A stretch of DNA of 64,000 nucleotides from Sphingomonas sp. HMP9. GTDB taxonomy: Bacteria > Pseudomonadota > Alphaproteobacteria > Sphingomonadales > Sphingomonadaceae. The stretch covers positions 2,074,501 through 2,138,500 of the forward strand of contig NZ_AP022673.1 in assembly GCF_013374115.1 (NCBI RefSeq), written 5' to 3'. A program made the translations under genes and the position numbers. Within the stretch, counting starts at the first letter, position 1. Each line of letters begins with the position of its first letter. Of this stretch, positions 48,293-56,990 are shown in pieces. Below the pieces are notes generated by a model, which made no database searches, was not told the DNA's origin, and saw only the letters and a program-made list of their open reading frames with translations.

Positions 48293-48313
48293 GCGTCACA
48301 TCGCGCACGTCGA

Positions 48314-49126
48314 TTGCCCGGCCGGACACGTCTGTTGAACATCACCGCGACTCTCGACGGGCCGTGCCACCGCGCCTTGCGCATTGGCACGGCCACGGCG
48401 TTGGCGATCGCGTTGCTTGCACCGCAGCTTTGTCTGGCCGCGTCGTCCAGCGCAAAAGCATCACCCAGCGCACACGTTCGCAAGCGCAAGCCACCGGCGG
48501 CAAAAGTGGTAACCCCGCCCGCCGTGTCGGCAGAAGATGCCGCGCAAGCTCTCGCCCCCGCGCGATCGGACGACGCCAGCCGCATGATCGCATGGGTCGC
48601 GGCCGCGCGCGACAATGGCGCGCTTCCCTATGTCGTCATCGACAAGCAGGCGGCGATGCTGTTCCTGTTCAACGCGAAGGGCGACTTTCTCGGGCAGGCG
48701 CCGGTGCTTCTGGGCGTTGGCATCGGCGATGATTCGTCGCCGGGCGTCGGCGCAAAAAGTCTGGCCGAGATCGGCCCTGCCGAACGGACCACGCCAGCGG
48801 GCCGGTTCATCGCCAAGTTCGGCCGTGCTCTGGGTCACCAACGCGTCTTGTGGGTCGATTATACGAACTCGGTCGCGCTCCACGCGGTGATCACCACCAA
48901 CAAGGCCGAGCACCGGGTCGAGCGCTTGCAGTCCCCCACACCCGACGACAACCGCGTCAGCTTCGGCTGCATCAACGTCGGCACCGGTTTCTACAGCAAG
49001 AAGCTGCGCCCGCTATTCCAGCGCAAGGGCGGCATGGTCTATATCCTGCCCGACACCAAATCGCTGGATGAGGTGTTCCCGCGCGTGCGCCTGCTGCCGT
49101 ATCTCGACACGGTCGCGAGCGAATAG
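48314..49126 (+). CDS. Exported YkuD-type murein L,D-transpeptidase-like protein
   Basis: A protein of up to 270 residues. After a leader region (RIGTATALAIALLAPQLCLA) and an Ala/Pro/Lys linker comes a catalytic domain: YVVIDKQAAMLFLFNAKGDF, TPAGRFIAKFG, LHAVITT and the nucleophile motif VSFGCINVG. This matches murein L,D-transpeptidase catalytic-domain proteins, which crosslink peptidoglycan or attach proteins to it. The start is uncertain: TTG 48314 or TTG 48335, neither with a good ribosome site. It follows the coiled-coil lipoprotein by about 20 bp. Confidence 0.82.
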   Translation: MPGRTRLLNITATLDGPCHRALRIGTATALAIALLAPQLCLAASSSAKASPSAHVRKRKPPAAKVVTPPAVSAEDAAQALAPARSDDASRMIAWVAAARDNGALPYVVIDKQAAMLFLFNAKGDFLGQAPVLLGVGIGDDSSPGVGAKSLAEIGPAERTTPAGRFIAKFGRALGHQRVLWVDYTNSVALHAVITTNKAEHRVERLQSPTPDDNRVSFGCINVGTGFYSKKLRPLFQRKGGMVYILPDTKSLDEVFPRVRLLPYLDTVASE

Positions 49127-49198
49127 ACCATAGCGCCCACGTGGCGCAGTCCGGGGTCCAGCGCAGATCGTGCCGTACCGACCTGGAAGGGGAAAGTT

Positions 49199-49525
49199 AT
49201 GATGATGCTGATGGCGGCCCTACTGGCCGCGGCCGACCGCCCGGTCGTGGTGAGTTCCGTGACGACCGCGCAGCTCGTCGAACTCTGCCGCGGCAACGAC
49301 ACCGATCCCACCCCGAATTTCTGCACCGGCTATATCATCGCGGCCTTCGATACATTGTCGTTGTCCCGCGAGATCTGCCCGTTACAGACCCGCGCGTCGA
49401 ACATCCAAGTCGTCGCCACGACCCGCAAATATTTGCGCAAACATGCCAAGGTGACGGGCACGGGCGCGCCCTCGTTCGTCGTGCGCGACGCCCTGCAAGA
49501 GGCATTTCCCTGCAAGCGTAGATAA
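49199..49525 (+). CDS. Rap1a/Tai-type small exported protein
   Basis: A 108-residue protein with a short hydrophobic leader (MMMLMAALLAAA) followed by a domain with the Rap1a/Tai pattern: TTAQLVELCRGN, FCTGYIIAAFDTL, REICP, and a final LQEAFPCKRR. Four cysteines are positioned to pair. In Serratia Rap proteins are immunity factors against peptidoglycan-amidase effectors; no type VI effector or secretion gene is adjacent, so immunity is not supported here. GGAAGGGGA precedes ATG 49199. Confidence 0.78.
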   Translation: MMMLMAALLAAADRPVVVSSVTTAQLVELCRGNDTDPTPNFCTGYIIAAFDTLSLSREICPLQTRASNIQVVATTRKYLRKHAKVTGTGAPSFVVRDALQEAFPCKRR

Positions 49526-49649
49526 CCGCGCCGCGGCACGGTCCGCTTCAAAGACGATCACTGTCGATGGCAGCCGTGCATGGCATTCGTACCGGGGAGC
49601 ATAGCGGCACCGCTTTCCGATTCGGTCCAAAGCGCGGCAAGATGCGGTC

Positions 49650-51143
49650 ATGGTATCGACACGCAACGCCATCGTCAGCCTCGCGGCAGGCGATATCCAG
49701 GGCCGCTCGGAAGACGGCATCTCGATCTACCGCGCGGTCCCCTACGCGACTGCGCCGGTCGGTGAGCGACGCTTTGCGGTCCCCCAGCCCGTTGCCGAAT
49801 GGACCGGCGTCCGCCCTGCCATCGATCCAGGGGCCAACGCATCACAGCGCACGCGCACCGTGCCGTCACTTGATGCCGTGCCGCTGATCGGCACGGGCTG
49901 GTCGAAGGGCGACGACTATCTGACGCTCGACGTGCTTCGTCCCGATGACCAGCGCACCGCCCTGCCCGTCATGGTGTTCATCCACGGCGGCGGCTTCGTC
50001 GTCGGCAGCAAGAACGCGTCGGTACAGGAGGGGCGGACGTTCGCGCGCGACGGAATCGTCTATGTCGCGCTCAACTACCGCATGGGGATCGACGGCTTCC
50101 TGCCGATCCCGGGCGTGCCGACCAACCTCGGCTTGCGCGACATGATCGCCGGACTCGGCTGGGTGCAGGCGAACATCGCGGCGTTCGGCGGCGATCCTGG
50201 AAACGTCACCGTGTTCGGCGAAAGCGCGGGTGCAATGGCGATCGCCGATCTCGTGACGTCGCCACTCGCCAAGTGCCTGTTCCGCCGCGCGATCGTGCAA
50301 AGTGGGCACGGCGGCATGACGCGCGACATCGGCGTTGCGCAACGACTGGTCCGCAAGCTCGCGAAGCTCCTGAACATCACGCCCGATCGTGCAGGATTCG
50401 CAAGCGTACAGCCCGGCGACGCGATGCTCGACGCGGTGGAGAAGGTCTCGATGCCGACCACACGGCTCGACCTGCGTGGTCCCGACGGCCGCGAACCCGT
50501 GTTCGGGATCAGCCGGTTCGTCCCCGTGCACGGCGACGACATACTTCCGAACCCGCCGCTCGAAGCGCTCAAGCAAGGCGCCGGCGCCGAGGTCGACCTG
50601 CTGATCGGCAGCAATGCCGAGGAGATGAACCTCTACCTGATCCCCAGCGGCGTGCGCGACAAGGTGGGCAAGCTGCTCGCCTGGTTCGTCCTGCGCAAGT
50701 CGCAGCCGCGCGCATGCGCCGTGCTCAAGGCGTACGGCTTGGGCAATGGAAAGGCAGCGGGCCAGGCACTGACCGATGCGATGACCGACCTCGTCTTCCG
50801 CTGGCCGGCGCGCCGGTTCGCCGAAGAACATCGCGGGCGCACGCACATGTACGAGTTCGAATGGCGCTCGCCGCGCTTCGACGGACAGCTCGGCGCGTCG
50901 CACGGCATGGAATTGCCGTTCGTGTTCGACAGCCTCGCGACGTGCACCGGCGAGGACGGACTGTGCGGTACCAATCCCCCGCAGGACCTCGCGAGCCGTG
51001 TCCACAGGATCTGGGTCGACTTCGCCCGCGACGGATCGCTGCCCTGGGCGCCGTTCGAGCGCGATACGCGAATCGTCTACAAGCTCGCCGCCGGCGAAGC
51101 AGAGGTCGAAGCGCCGATGCCCGCCGCGCGCTTCCTGCCCTGA
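49650..51143 (+). CDS. Type-B carboxylesterase
   Basis: An alpha/beta-hydrolase of 497 residues, cleaving ester bonds of small substrates. The oxyanion motif VFIHGGGFVVG is near residue 110, the nucleophile elbow FGESAGAMA near 190, and the His in GASHGMELPFVFD near residue 415; the acidic residue precedes it in the usual order. There is no signal peptide, so it should work in the cytoplasm. An SDR gene follows 14 bp after its stop. It opens the predicted ester/hydroxy-acid locus 49650-58423. Substrate unknown. Confidence 0.9.
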   Translation: MVSTRNAIVSLAAGDIQGRSEDGISIYRAVPYATAPVGERRFAVPQPVAEWTGVRPAIDPGANASQRTRTVPSLDAVPLIGTGWSKGDDYLTLDVLRPDDQRTALPVMVFIHGGGFVVGSKNASVQEGRTFARDGIVYVALNYRMGIDGFLPIPGVPTNLGLRDMIAGLGWVQANIAAFGGDPGNVTVFGESAGAMAIADLVTSPLAKCLFRRAIVQSGHGGMTRDIGVAQRLVRKLAKLLNITPDRAGFASVQPGDAMLDAVEKVSMPTTRLDLRGPDGREPVFGISRFVPVHGDDILPNPPLEALKQGAGAEVDLLIGSNAEEMNLYLIPSGVRDKVGKLLAWFVLRKSQPRACAVLKAYGLGNGKAAGQALTDAMTDLVFRWPARRFAEEHRGRTHMYEFEWRSPRFDGQLGASHGMELPFVFDSLATCTGEDGLCGTNPPQDLASRVHRIWVDFARDGSLPWAPFERDTRIVYKLAAGEAEVEAPMPAARFLP

Positions 51144-51157
51144 CCGAGAAAGCCCGC

Positions 51158-51919
51158 ATGTATCTCGACCGTCTGCGCCTCGATGGCCGCACCGCTCTCG
51201 TCACGGGTGGCGCGCAAGGCATCGGCTATTGCTGCGTCGATGCGCTGGCCGAAGCCGGTGCACGCGTCACGATCGCGGACCGCGACGCCGACGCGATCGG
51301 CGCGGCGATGGAGTCGCTCCGCGCGAAAGGCCATATCGTCGAGGGCGTCGTCCTCGACGTGACCGATCCGGACCGCGTCACGCAGGTCGCCGATCAGGCG
51401 GGCGTTATCGACATCCTGGTCAACAATGCCGGCATCGCCCGCAGCGAGACCGCGGCGGAAGACGTCACCGACGAGCATTGGCGCAACGTCCTCGACGTCA
51501 ATCTCAACGGCACCTTCTGGTGCGCCCGCGCCTTTGGCCGTCACATGCTCGCCGCCGGAAAGGGCAGCATCGTCAATGTCGGGTCGATGTCCGGCTTCAT
51601 CGTCAACCGTCCCCAGCCGCAAAGCTATTACAACGCGTCGAAGGCGGCCGTGCATCACCTGACCAGGAGCCTCGCGGCGGAATGGGCACCGCGCGGCGTC
51701 CGGGTCAATGCGGTCGCGCCGACCTACATCGCGACCCCGCTCAACGCCTTCGCCGACCAGGACGGCGAGATGTACAAACGCTGGATCGACGGAACGCCGC
51801 AAGGCCGCCTCGGCGAGCCCGAAGAGGTCGCATCGGTCGTCCATTTCCTGGCAAGCGACGCGGCAAGCCTGATGACCGGCAGCATCGTCCTCGCCGATGG
51901 CGGCTATACCTGCTGGTAA
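51158..51919 (+). CDS. SDR-family oxidoreductase
   Basis: A 253-residue short-chain dehydrogenase: cofactor site LVTGGAQGIGYCC, DILVNNAGIA, catalytic Ser in NVGSMSGFIVNRPQPQ and Tyr-Lys in YYNASKAAVHHL; VLADGGYTCW closes the fold. An Asp after the second strand (IADRD) indicates NAD rather than NADP. The pattern resembles polyol or threitol/erythritol-type SDRs. It probably oxidises an alcohol liberated by the esterase, given the 14-bp spacing, but this is inference. Confidence 0.87.
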   Translation: MYLDRLRLDGRTALVTGGAQGIGYCCVDALAEAGARVTIADRDADAIGAAMESLRAKGHIVEGVVLDVTDPDRVTQVADQAGVIDILVNNAGIARSETAAEDVTDEHWRNVLDVNLNGTFWCARAFGRHMLAAGKGSIVNVGSMSGFIVNRPQPQSYYNASKAAVHHLTRSLAAEWAPRGVRVNAVAPTYIATPLNAFADQDGEMYKRWIDGTPQGRLGEPEEVASVVHFLASDAASLMTGSIVLADGGYTCW

Positions 51920-51968
51920 TGGACCCGACCGACCGGCCAAGTCTCCAATCCGATCGGCATAGCCGTCA

Positions 51969-51983
51969 CCCTTTCCGATAGGT
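51969..51983 (+). promoter_or_regulatory. Palindrome site 1 upstream of the TonB receptor
   Basis: CCCTTTCCGATAGGT fits ACCTNTCNGANAGGT with one mismatch; the right half GATAGGT is perfect for the half-site ACCTATC read in reverse. It lies 66 bp upstream of the receptor ATG and 30 bp from the next site. Confidence 0.55.
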
Positions 51984-51998
51984 CGAGTCGAGCGCACA

Positions 51999-52013
51999 AC
52001 CTTTCAGACAGGT
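51999..52013 (+). promoter_or_regulatory. Palindrome site 2 upstream of the TonB receptor
   Basis: ACCTTTCAGACAGGT fits ACCTNTCNGANAGGT fully and is self-complementary in 6 of 7 pairs. It lies 30 bp downstream of site 1 (same helix face or nearly) and 35 bp before the receptor start, in the range of promoter or early leader. Confidence 0.58.
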
Positions 52014-52048
52014 GAGCAAAGACTCGCCAGCCGTAGAGAGGATTATCG

Positions 52049-54229
52049 ATGCGCCTTCGCACCCTGCTTGCTGCTTCCACCGCGCTCGTCCTGGCGCTAC
52101 CCGCGACCGGCTGGGCCCAGGTCGCCAACACCCCAGATGCGACCGCCACCACCCCGCCCGGACAAGCCGCCTCCGCGGCGCCGCAGACCGGCGACCAGGA
52201 CATCGTCGTCACGGCGCGCAAACGCGCGGAGACTCTGCTCGACGTGCCGATCGCCGCGACCGCGATCAGCGGCAACACGCTGACCGAACGCGGCATCAAT
52301 TCGGTGCGCGAGGCCGCCGCCCTGACGCCCGGCCTGAACATCACCAGCGACGGTGCGGGCCGCGCGTTCGTCTCGATCCGCGGCGTCGGCGTGACTCTCG
52401 TGCAATCCGTCCAGCCTGGCGTCGGCCTGTTCATCAACGGCATCTACCAGCCGAACACGTCGTATCTGAACAACCCGCTGCTCGACATCGACCGGATCGA
52501 AGTGCTGCGCGGCCCGCAGGGCACGCTCTACGGCAAGAACACGCTGGGAGGCGCGATCAACGTCATCACCCGCCAGCCTTCGAACGCGGTCGAGGCGCGC
52601 GGCAACCTCAGCTTCGCCGGCCCCGACGACAGCATCCTCGCCTCCGCCTCGGTCAGCGGCCCGATCATCAAGGACAAGCTCCAGGTCCGGATCGCCGCCG
52701 GCCACCGCCAACAGGACGGCTTTCTGCGCAACCCGCTGCTCGGCACCGACGCCAGCCCGTTCAAGACGGACTCGCTGAACGGCACGATCCGCTTTGCGCC
52801 GGTCGACGACATCGTGCTGACGGTGAACGGCTATTACGACTGGGTGAACGGCGCGAACACGCCCTATTCCCGCGTTACCGGCCCGACCGATTATTCGCGC
52901 ATCGTCCAGTTCAACGCATTGTCGCGCGTCGAATATCGCTACCGCGGTGTCAATGCCCGGCTCGAGGCACCGATCGACGCGATCAATTCGAAGTTCACGC
53001 TGCTCGGGTCGTACGACGCGCGCAACGGCGTTTCGCCGGACACCGACGCCGATTTCGGCCCCGCCAACATCGCCCGCTCGACGACCACCGACAAGCTGCG
53101 CACCAAGACCGTCGAGGCGCGTCTCGATACCGAGCTGAGCAGCACTTTCAGTTCGCTGGTCGGTCTGTTCTACAGTCGCGAGACGACCGGCGCGACCGAC
53201 ACGACGCGAATCATCCCCGCCAACCTCACGCGCCTTACCAACAACGCGACCAAGGCGGACACCTATGCCGCGTTCGGCACGCTGTTCTGGAAACCAAGCC
53301 CGGCATGGGAAGTGGCGCTCGGCCTGCGCTACGACCACGAGGATCGCAGTGCGGAGGGCGACGTCGCGATCTCGGTCGGGCCGGTCAACCTTCCCGTCAC
53401 CGTCACGAACGCGAAGCTGAAGTCCGATCAGGTCGAGCCGCGGCTATCGATCACCCGCCACTGGACCAGCCAGCTGATGACCTACGCCTCGGTCGCGCGC
53501 GGCTATCGCGGTGGCGGCTTCAACGCGCCGACCGCGCCGATCCGCACCTACAAGGGCGACTCTGCCTGGACCTATGAGATCGGCTCGAAATACGTGTCGC
53601 CGGACCGCGTGTTCAGCCTGTCGGGCGACGTCTTCTACAATGATTATTCCAACTATATCGGCCTCAACTCGATCGCGCCGGCGGCCGGCGGCGGGCTCGT
53701 CACCGTCGATCTCAACAGCGGCGATGTCGAAAGCTACGGCGCCGAGTTGGAGGCGACGGTGCGCCCGGTCCGGAACTGGACGATCAACGGCAGCGTCACT
53801 TACCTCCACGCGCGGCTCACGGACTCCTCGCCCTACACGGCGGTCACCGGCCGCCTGTTGTCGTCGGATCGGCTGACGTTCCAGCCCGATTTCTCCGGCA
53901 ACATCTACAGCGACTACACGATCCCGCTGGGCGGCACCGACTCGGTGACGCTGACCGGCGGCGTCGTCGCCAAGGGTCGCCGTCTCGCGGGCACGCTCAA
54001 CCAGACCACGCCGACCTTCCTCAAGGGCTATGCGCTGGTCAACACCGCGATCACCTATCGCACCGGTCCGCTCGAAGTGGCGGTGTTCGCCAACAACCTG
54101 CTGCAAAGGGACTATTTCGACGCGTACATCGAAAAGACCACGTTGCAGCTCGCCGGGCTCCCCGCCTCGGATCTCGGCATCATCGGCGAGCGCCGCCGTA
54201 TCGGCGTCCGCCTCGGCTTCAGGTTCTGA
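52049..54229 (+). CDS. TonB-dependent outer-membrane receptor
   Basis: A 726-residue outer-membrane active transporter. After a signal peptide (MRLRTLLAASTALVLALP to about residue 24) come a TonB-box-like DIVVTARKRAE, a plug domain (VPIAATAISGNTLTERGI, DIDRIEVLRGPQGTLYGKNT near residue 150) and a beta-barrel ending in the aromatic RLGFRF. The plug and RGPQGTLYG motif belong to the TonB family. TAGAGAGGAT precedes ATG 52049. It probably imports the substrate of the following genes, with only four bases separating it from the flavoenzyme. Confidence 0.95.
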   Translation: MRLRTLLAASTALVLALPATGWAQVANTPDATATTPPGQAASAAPQTGDQDIVVTARKRAETLLDVPIAATAISGNTLTERGINSVREAAALTPGLNITSDGAGRAFVSIRGVGVTLVQSVQPGVGLFINGIYQPNTSYLNNPLLDIDRIEVLRGPQGTLYGKNTLGGAINVITRQPSNAVEARGNLSFAGPDDSILASASVSGPIIKDKLQVRIAAGHRQQDGFLRNPLLGTDASPFKTDSLNGTIRFAPVDDIVLTVNGYYDWVNGANTPYSRVTGPTDYSRIVQFNALSRVEYRYRGVNARLEAPIDAINSKFTLLGSYDARNGVSPDTDADFGPANIARSTTTDKLRTKTVEARLDTELSSTFSSLVGLFYSRETTGATDTTRIIPANLTRLTNNATKADTYAAFGTLFWKPSPAWEVALGLRYDHEDRSAEGDVAISVGPVNLPVTVTNAKLKSDQVEPRLSITRHWTSQLMTYASVARGYRGGGFNAPTAPIRTYKGDSAWTYEIGSKYVSPDRVFSLSGDVFYNDYSNYIGLNSIAPAAGGGLVTVDLNSGDVESYGAELEATVRPVRNWTINGSVTYLHARLTDSSPYTAVTGRLLSSDRLTFQPDFSGNIYSDYTIPLGGTDSVTLTGGVVAKGRRLAGTLNQTTPTFLKGYALVNTAITYRTGPLEVAVFANNLLQRDYFDAYIEKTTLQLAGLPASDLGIIGERRRIGVRLGFRF

Positions 54230-54233
54230 TCCC

Positions 54234-55634
54234 ATGCTTCTCGATACGTCCTTCGTCCGAGCCGCGCTCGACCCCGCTTTCCTGGACCGGTTGCGAGACC
54301 GGTTCGGGACCAGCCTTCACCTGACCGACGCGATGCTGCGCCAACACGGCTCGAACGAAGCGCATTTCGACGTCGTGCTTCCCGATGCGGTCGTGTTTGC
54401 CCGCTCCACCGAGGACGTGGTCGACCTGGTCACCTTGTGCGTCGCCGCCAACGTGCCGATCGTGCCGTTCGGCGCCGGCACCTCGATCGAGGGAAACGCG
54501 GTGCCGGTGCGCGGCGGGGTCAGCGTCAATCTGGGCGAGATGAACCAGATCGTCGCGGTCAATGCCGACGACTTCGATTGCACCGTCCAGGCCGGGTGCC
54601 GCCGCGAGCAATTGAACGAGCACCTGCGCGATACCGGGCTGTTCTTTCCGATCGATCCGGGCGCCAACGCGACGATCGGCGGCATGGCCTCGACGCGCGC
54701 CAGCGGTACCAACGCGGTCCGCTACGGCACGATGCGCGAGGCGGTGCTGAGCCTCAAGGTCGTCACCCCCGACGGCAAGGTCATCACGACGTCCCGGCGC
54801 GCGCGCAAGTCCGCCGCAGGCTATGACCTGACGCGGCTCTATGTCGGCAGCGAAGGCACGCTCGGCATCATCACCGAGGTCACGCTGCGCCTTCATCCGA
54901 TCCCCGAGACGATTTCGTCGGCGGTCTGCGGTTTCGAGAGCCTGGAAGGCGCGATCACCACCGTCGTCCAGGCGATCCAGGTCGGCGTGCCGCTCGCGCG
55001 GGTCGAGATCCTGGACGACATGCAGATCAAGGCGGTCAACGCCTGGTCGAAGCTCGGCCTGCCCGAGGTGACGACGTTGTTTTTCGAATTCCACGGATCG
55101 CCGGGCGGGGTTGCCGAACAGGTCGAGATGGTCAGCGCGCTCGCTGCCGAGAATGGCGGCGGCAATTTCGCCTGGTCCAACCTGCCCGAGGAACGCGCCA
55201 AGCTATGGAAGGCGCGACACGAGGCCTATTACGCGGCCGTCGCGCTGCGCCCCGGTGCGGTCGGCTGGACCACCGACGTGTGCGTGCCGATCAGCCGCCT
55301 GCCCGAATGCATCACCGCGACCAAGCACGACCTTGCCGGCGCGAGCATGCCCGCGACCATCCTCGGCCATGTCGGCGACGGCAATTTCCACGTGATCTTC
55401 GCAATGGACCCAAGCTCGAAGGAGGAACTGCGCGAAGTGAAGGCGATCAACGATCGCCTCGTCGCGCGCGCGCTGGCGATGGACGGCACCTGCACCGGTG
55501 AACACGGCATCGGTCTCGGCAAGCAGGACTGGCTGGTCAAGGAGCTCGGCGACGCGGTCGACGTGATGCGCGTGCTGAAACGTGCGCTCGATCCGAAGAA
55601 CCTGTTCAACCCCGGCAAGATCTTCAGCCTGTGA
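54234..55634 (+). CDS. FAD-dependent D-lactate dehydrogenase-type oxidase
   Basis: A 466-residue flavoenzyme of the glycolate oxidase D subunit / D-lactate dehydrogenase (cytochrome) family. The FAD site spans VPIVPFGAGTSIEGNAV, PGANATIGGMASTRASGTNA and YVGSEGTLGIITEV. The C-terminal domain has HVGDGNFHV near residue 377 and CTGEHGIGLGK near 419, the substrate and metal-site motifs. The enzyme oxidises a D-2-hydroxy acid to a 2-keto acid. The four-base gap from the receptor gene suggests coupled expression. Exact substrate not known. Confidence 0.9.
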   Translation: MLLDTSFVRAALDPAFLDRLRDRFGTSLHLTDAMLRQHGSNEAHFDVVLPDAVVFARSTEDVVDLVTLCVAANVPIVPFGAGTSIEGNAVPVRGGVSVNLGEMNQIVAVNADDFDCTVQAGCRREQLNEHLRDTGLFFPIDPGANATIGGMASTRASGTNAVRYGTMREAVLSLKVVTPDGKVITTSRRARKSAAGYDLTRLYVGSEGTLGIITEVTLRLHPIPETISSAVCGFESLEGAITTVVQAIQVGVPLARVEILDDMQIKAVNAWSKLGLPEVTTLFFEFHGSPGGVAEQVEMVSALAAENGGGNFAWSNLPEERAKLWKARHEAYYAAVALRPGAVGWTTDVCVPISRLPECITATKHDLAGASMPATILGHVGDGNFHVIFAMDPSSKEELREVKAINDRLVARALAMDGTCTGEHGIGLGKQDWLVKELGDAVDVMRVLKRALDPKNLFNPGKIFSL

Positions 55635-56923
55635 GTCCCGCGACGCCCCCCTTCGGCCGCGCGCTCGCGCCGCTGTTTGCGCTGGCCTTGGCGATGATGC
55701 TCGGCTTCGCGCTGATGGGCTCGTTCGGCACTGTGCAGGAAGGCGCGAAGGCCGAACTGCACCTCAGCGACTATAGCCTCAGCCTGATCCAGGGGCTGAG
55801 TGCCGCGTTGCCGCTCGCGCTGTTCTCGATCCCGATCGGCATATTGGTCGATCGTCACAACCGCGTCCGCATCATGCTTGCCCTCGTCGCGACGTTGGTC
55901 GTGGGAACACTGATGACCGCGTTTGCGAACAGCGTCTGGTTGTTGTTCGTCGCGCGGATGCTGACGGGCATCGGCGCGACCGGTGCGCTGACCGCGGCGC
56001 TGTCATTGTGCGCCGATCTCTGCGCGCCGACCCAGCGCGGTCGTGCGCTGCTCATCATCAATCTCGGCAAGTCGCTTGGCCAGGCGATGGCGTTCGGACT
56101 GACCGGCATCCTGTTCGGCATGGTCGCGCATGGCCGCGCACCCGACTGGTTCTGGCACGCGGCACCGTGGCGCAGCGCGCACCTCATGCTCGGCATCCTT
56201 GCCGCTATCCTGATGATACCGCTGTTCCTGTTGCGCGAACCCGCCCGCCAGGAAGTTGCCGCGAGTACGCATGCCCCGTTCCGCGTCGTCGCCGGCGAAC
56301 TCTGGGCGCGCCGGACGTTCCTGCTCCCCTTGTTCATCGGTCAGGTCGGCGTCGTCATGGCCGATGCCGCCGCGGCGATCTGGGCCGCCCCCGTGCTGTC
56401 GCGCAGCTTCCACTTGCAACCCGACCAGGTCGCCTACTGGATGGGACCGCTGATCTTCTTTGCGGGACTGTTGGGCGCGATCTTCGGCGGGTTGTCGGCG
56501 GATTGGGGCCAGAAGAGCGGGCGACAAGGTGGCCTGCTGATCGGCGCGGTCTGCGCCGCCGCGGTCGGCATCCCCGCCGCGCTGTTCCCGATCGCTGGAT
56601 CGGTGCCGGTATTTGCGGCGGCGCTCGGCGTCTTGTTATTGTGCGGTGCCGCGACGGGCGTGGTGACGTCGGTCGCGCTGACCGTGCTGATCCCCAACGA
56701 GCTTCGCGGGCTGTGCATCGGTGCCTTCATCGCGATCGCAGGGCTGATCGGCTTCGGCGTCGCACCGACATTGGTGGCCGCCGCGAGCAGCCTCTATGGC
56801 GGCGAAAGCCATCTCGACCAGGGCCTGGCCACGATCGGCGTGCTTACCAGCCTCCTTTCGGCGACCGCGTTTTTCATCGCGATGCGTCGCGCGCCCGTGT
56901 CGGCGACTGCCGAACCTATCTGA
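55631..56923 (+). CDS. MFS transporter
   Basis: A 430-residue inner-membrane carrier with twelve predicted helices. The loop GILVDRHNRVRIML between helices 2 and 3 is the MFS motif A in a weakened form, and GLSADWGQKSGRQG lies between helices 8 and 9. The start is GTG 55631 overlapping the flavoenzyme stop. Its place after a TonB receptor and a hydroxy-acid oxidase implies import of the same substrate across the inner membrane or export of a product. Fold is secure, substrate unknown. Confidence 0.88.
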   Translation: MSPATPPFGRALAPLFALALAMMLGFALMGSFGTVQEGAKAELHLSDYSLSLIQGLSAALPLALFSIPIGILVDRHNRVRIMLALVATLVVGTLMTAFANSVWLLFVARMLTGIGATGALTAALSLCADLCAPTQRGRALLIINLGKSLGQAMAFGLTGILFGMVAHGRAPDWFWHAAPWRSAHLMLGILAAILMIPLFLLREPARQEVAASTHAPFRVVAGELWARRTFLLPLFIGQVGVVMADAAAAIWAAPVLSRSFHLQPDQVAYWMGPLIFFAGLLGAIFGGLSADWGQKSGRQGGLLIGAVCAAAVGIPAALFPIAGSVPVFAAALGVLLLCGAATGVVTSVALTVLIPNELRGLCIGAFIAIAGLIGFGVAPTLVAAASSLYGGESHLDQGLATIGVLTSLLSATAFFIAMRRAPVSATAEPI

Positions 56924-56928
56924 AAGCC
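56914..56928 (+). promoter_or_regulatory. Palindrome site 3 upstream of the AraC gene
   Basis: ACCTATCTGAAAGCC matches ACCTNTCNGANAGGT except for the last three bases. Its left half ACCTATC is perfect. It overlaps the MFS stop codon and lies 23 bp from site 4. Confidence 0.42.
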
Positions 56929-56936
56929 CTTGCACG

Positions 56937-56951
56937 AGCTATCGGATAGGT
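56937..56951 (+). promoter_or_regulatory. Palindrome site 4 upstream of the AraC gene
   Basis: AGCTATCGGATAGGT matches ACCTNTCNGANAGGT in all but one position and is self-complementary in 6 of 7 pairs. It lies 39 bp upstream of the AraC-family start. With site 3 it parallels the pair before the TonB receptor. Confidence 0.58.
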
Positions 56952-56990
56952 TATGGCTGACCGCCTACCTGGAAAACGGGAGCGAGAGGC

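Noticed and set aside
49199..49525. Type VI immunity or toxin-immunity island
   Set aside because: Only the Rap1a/Tai-like gene is present; no effector, VgrG, Hcp or secretion component lies nearby.
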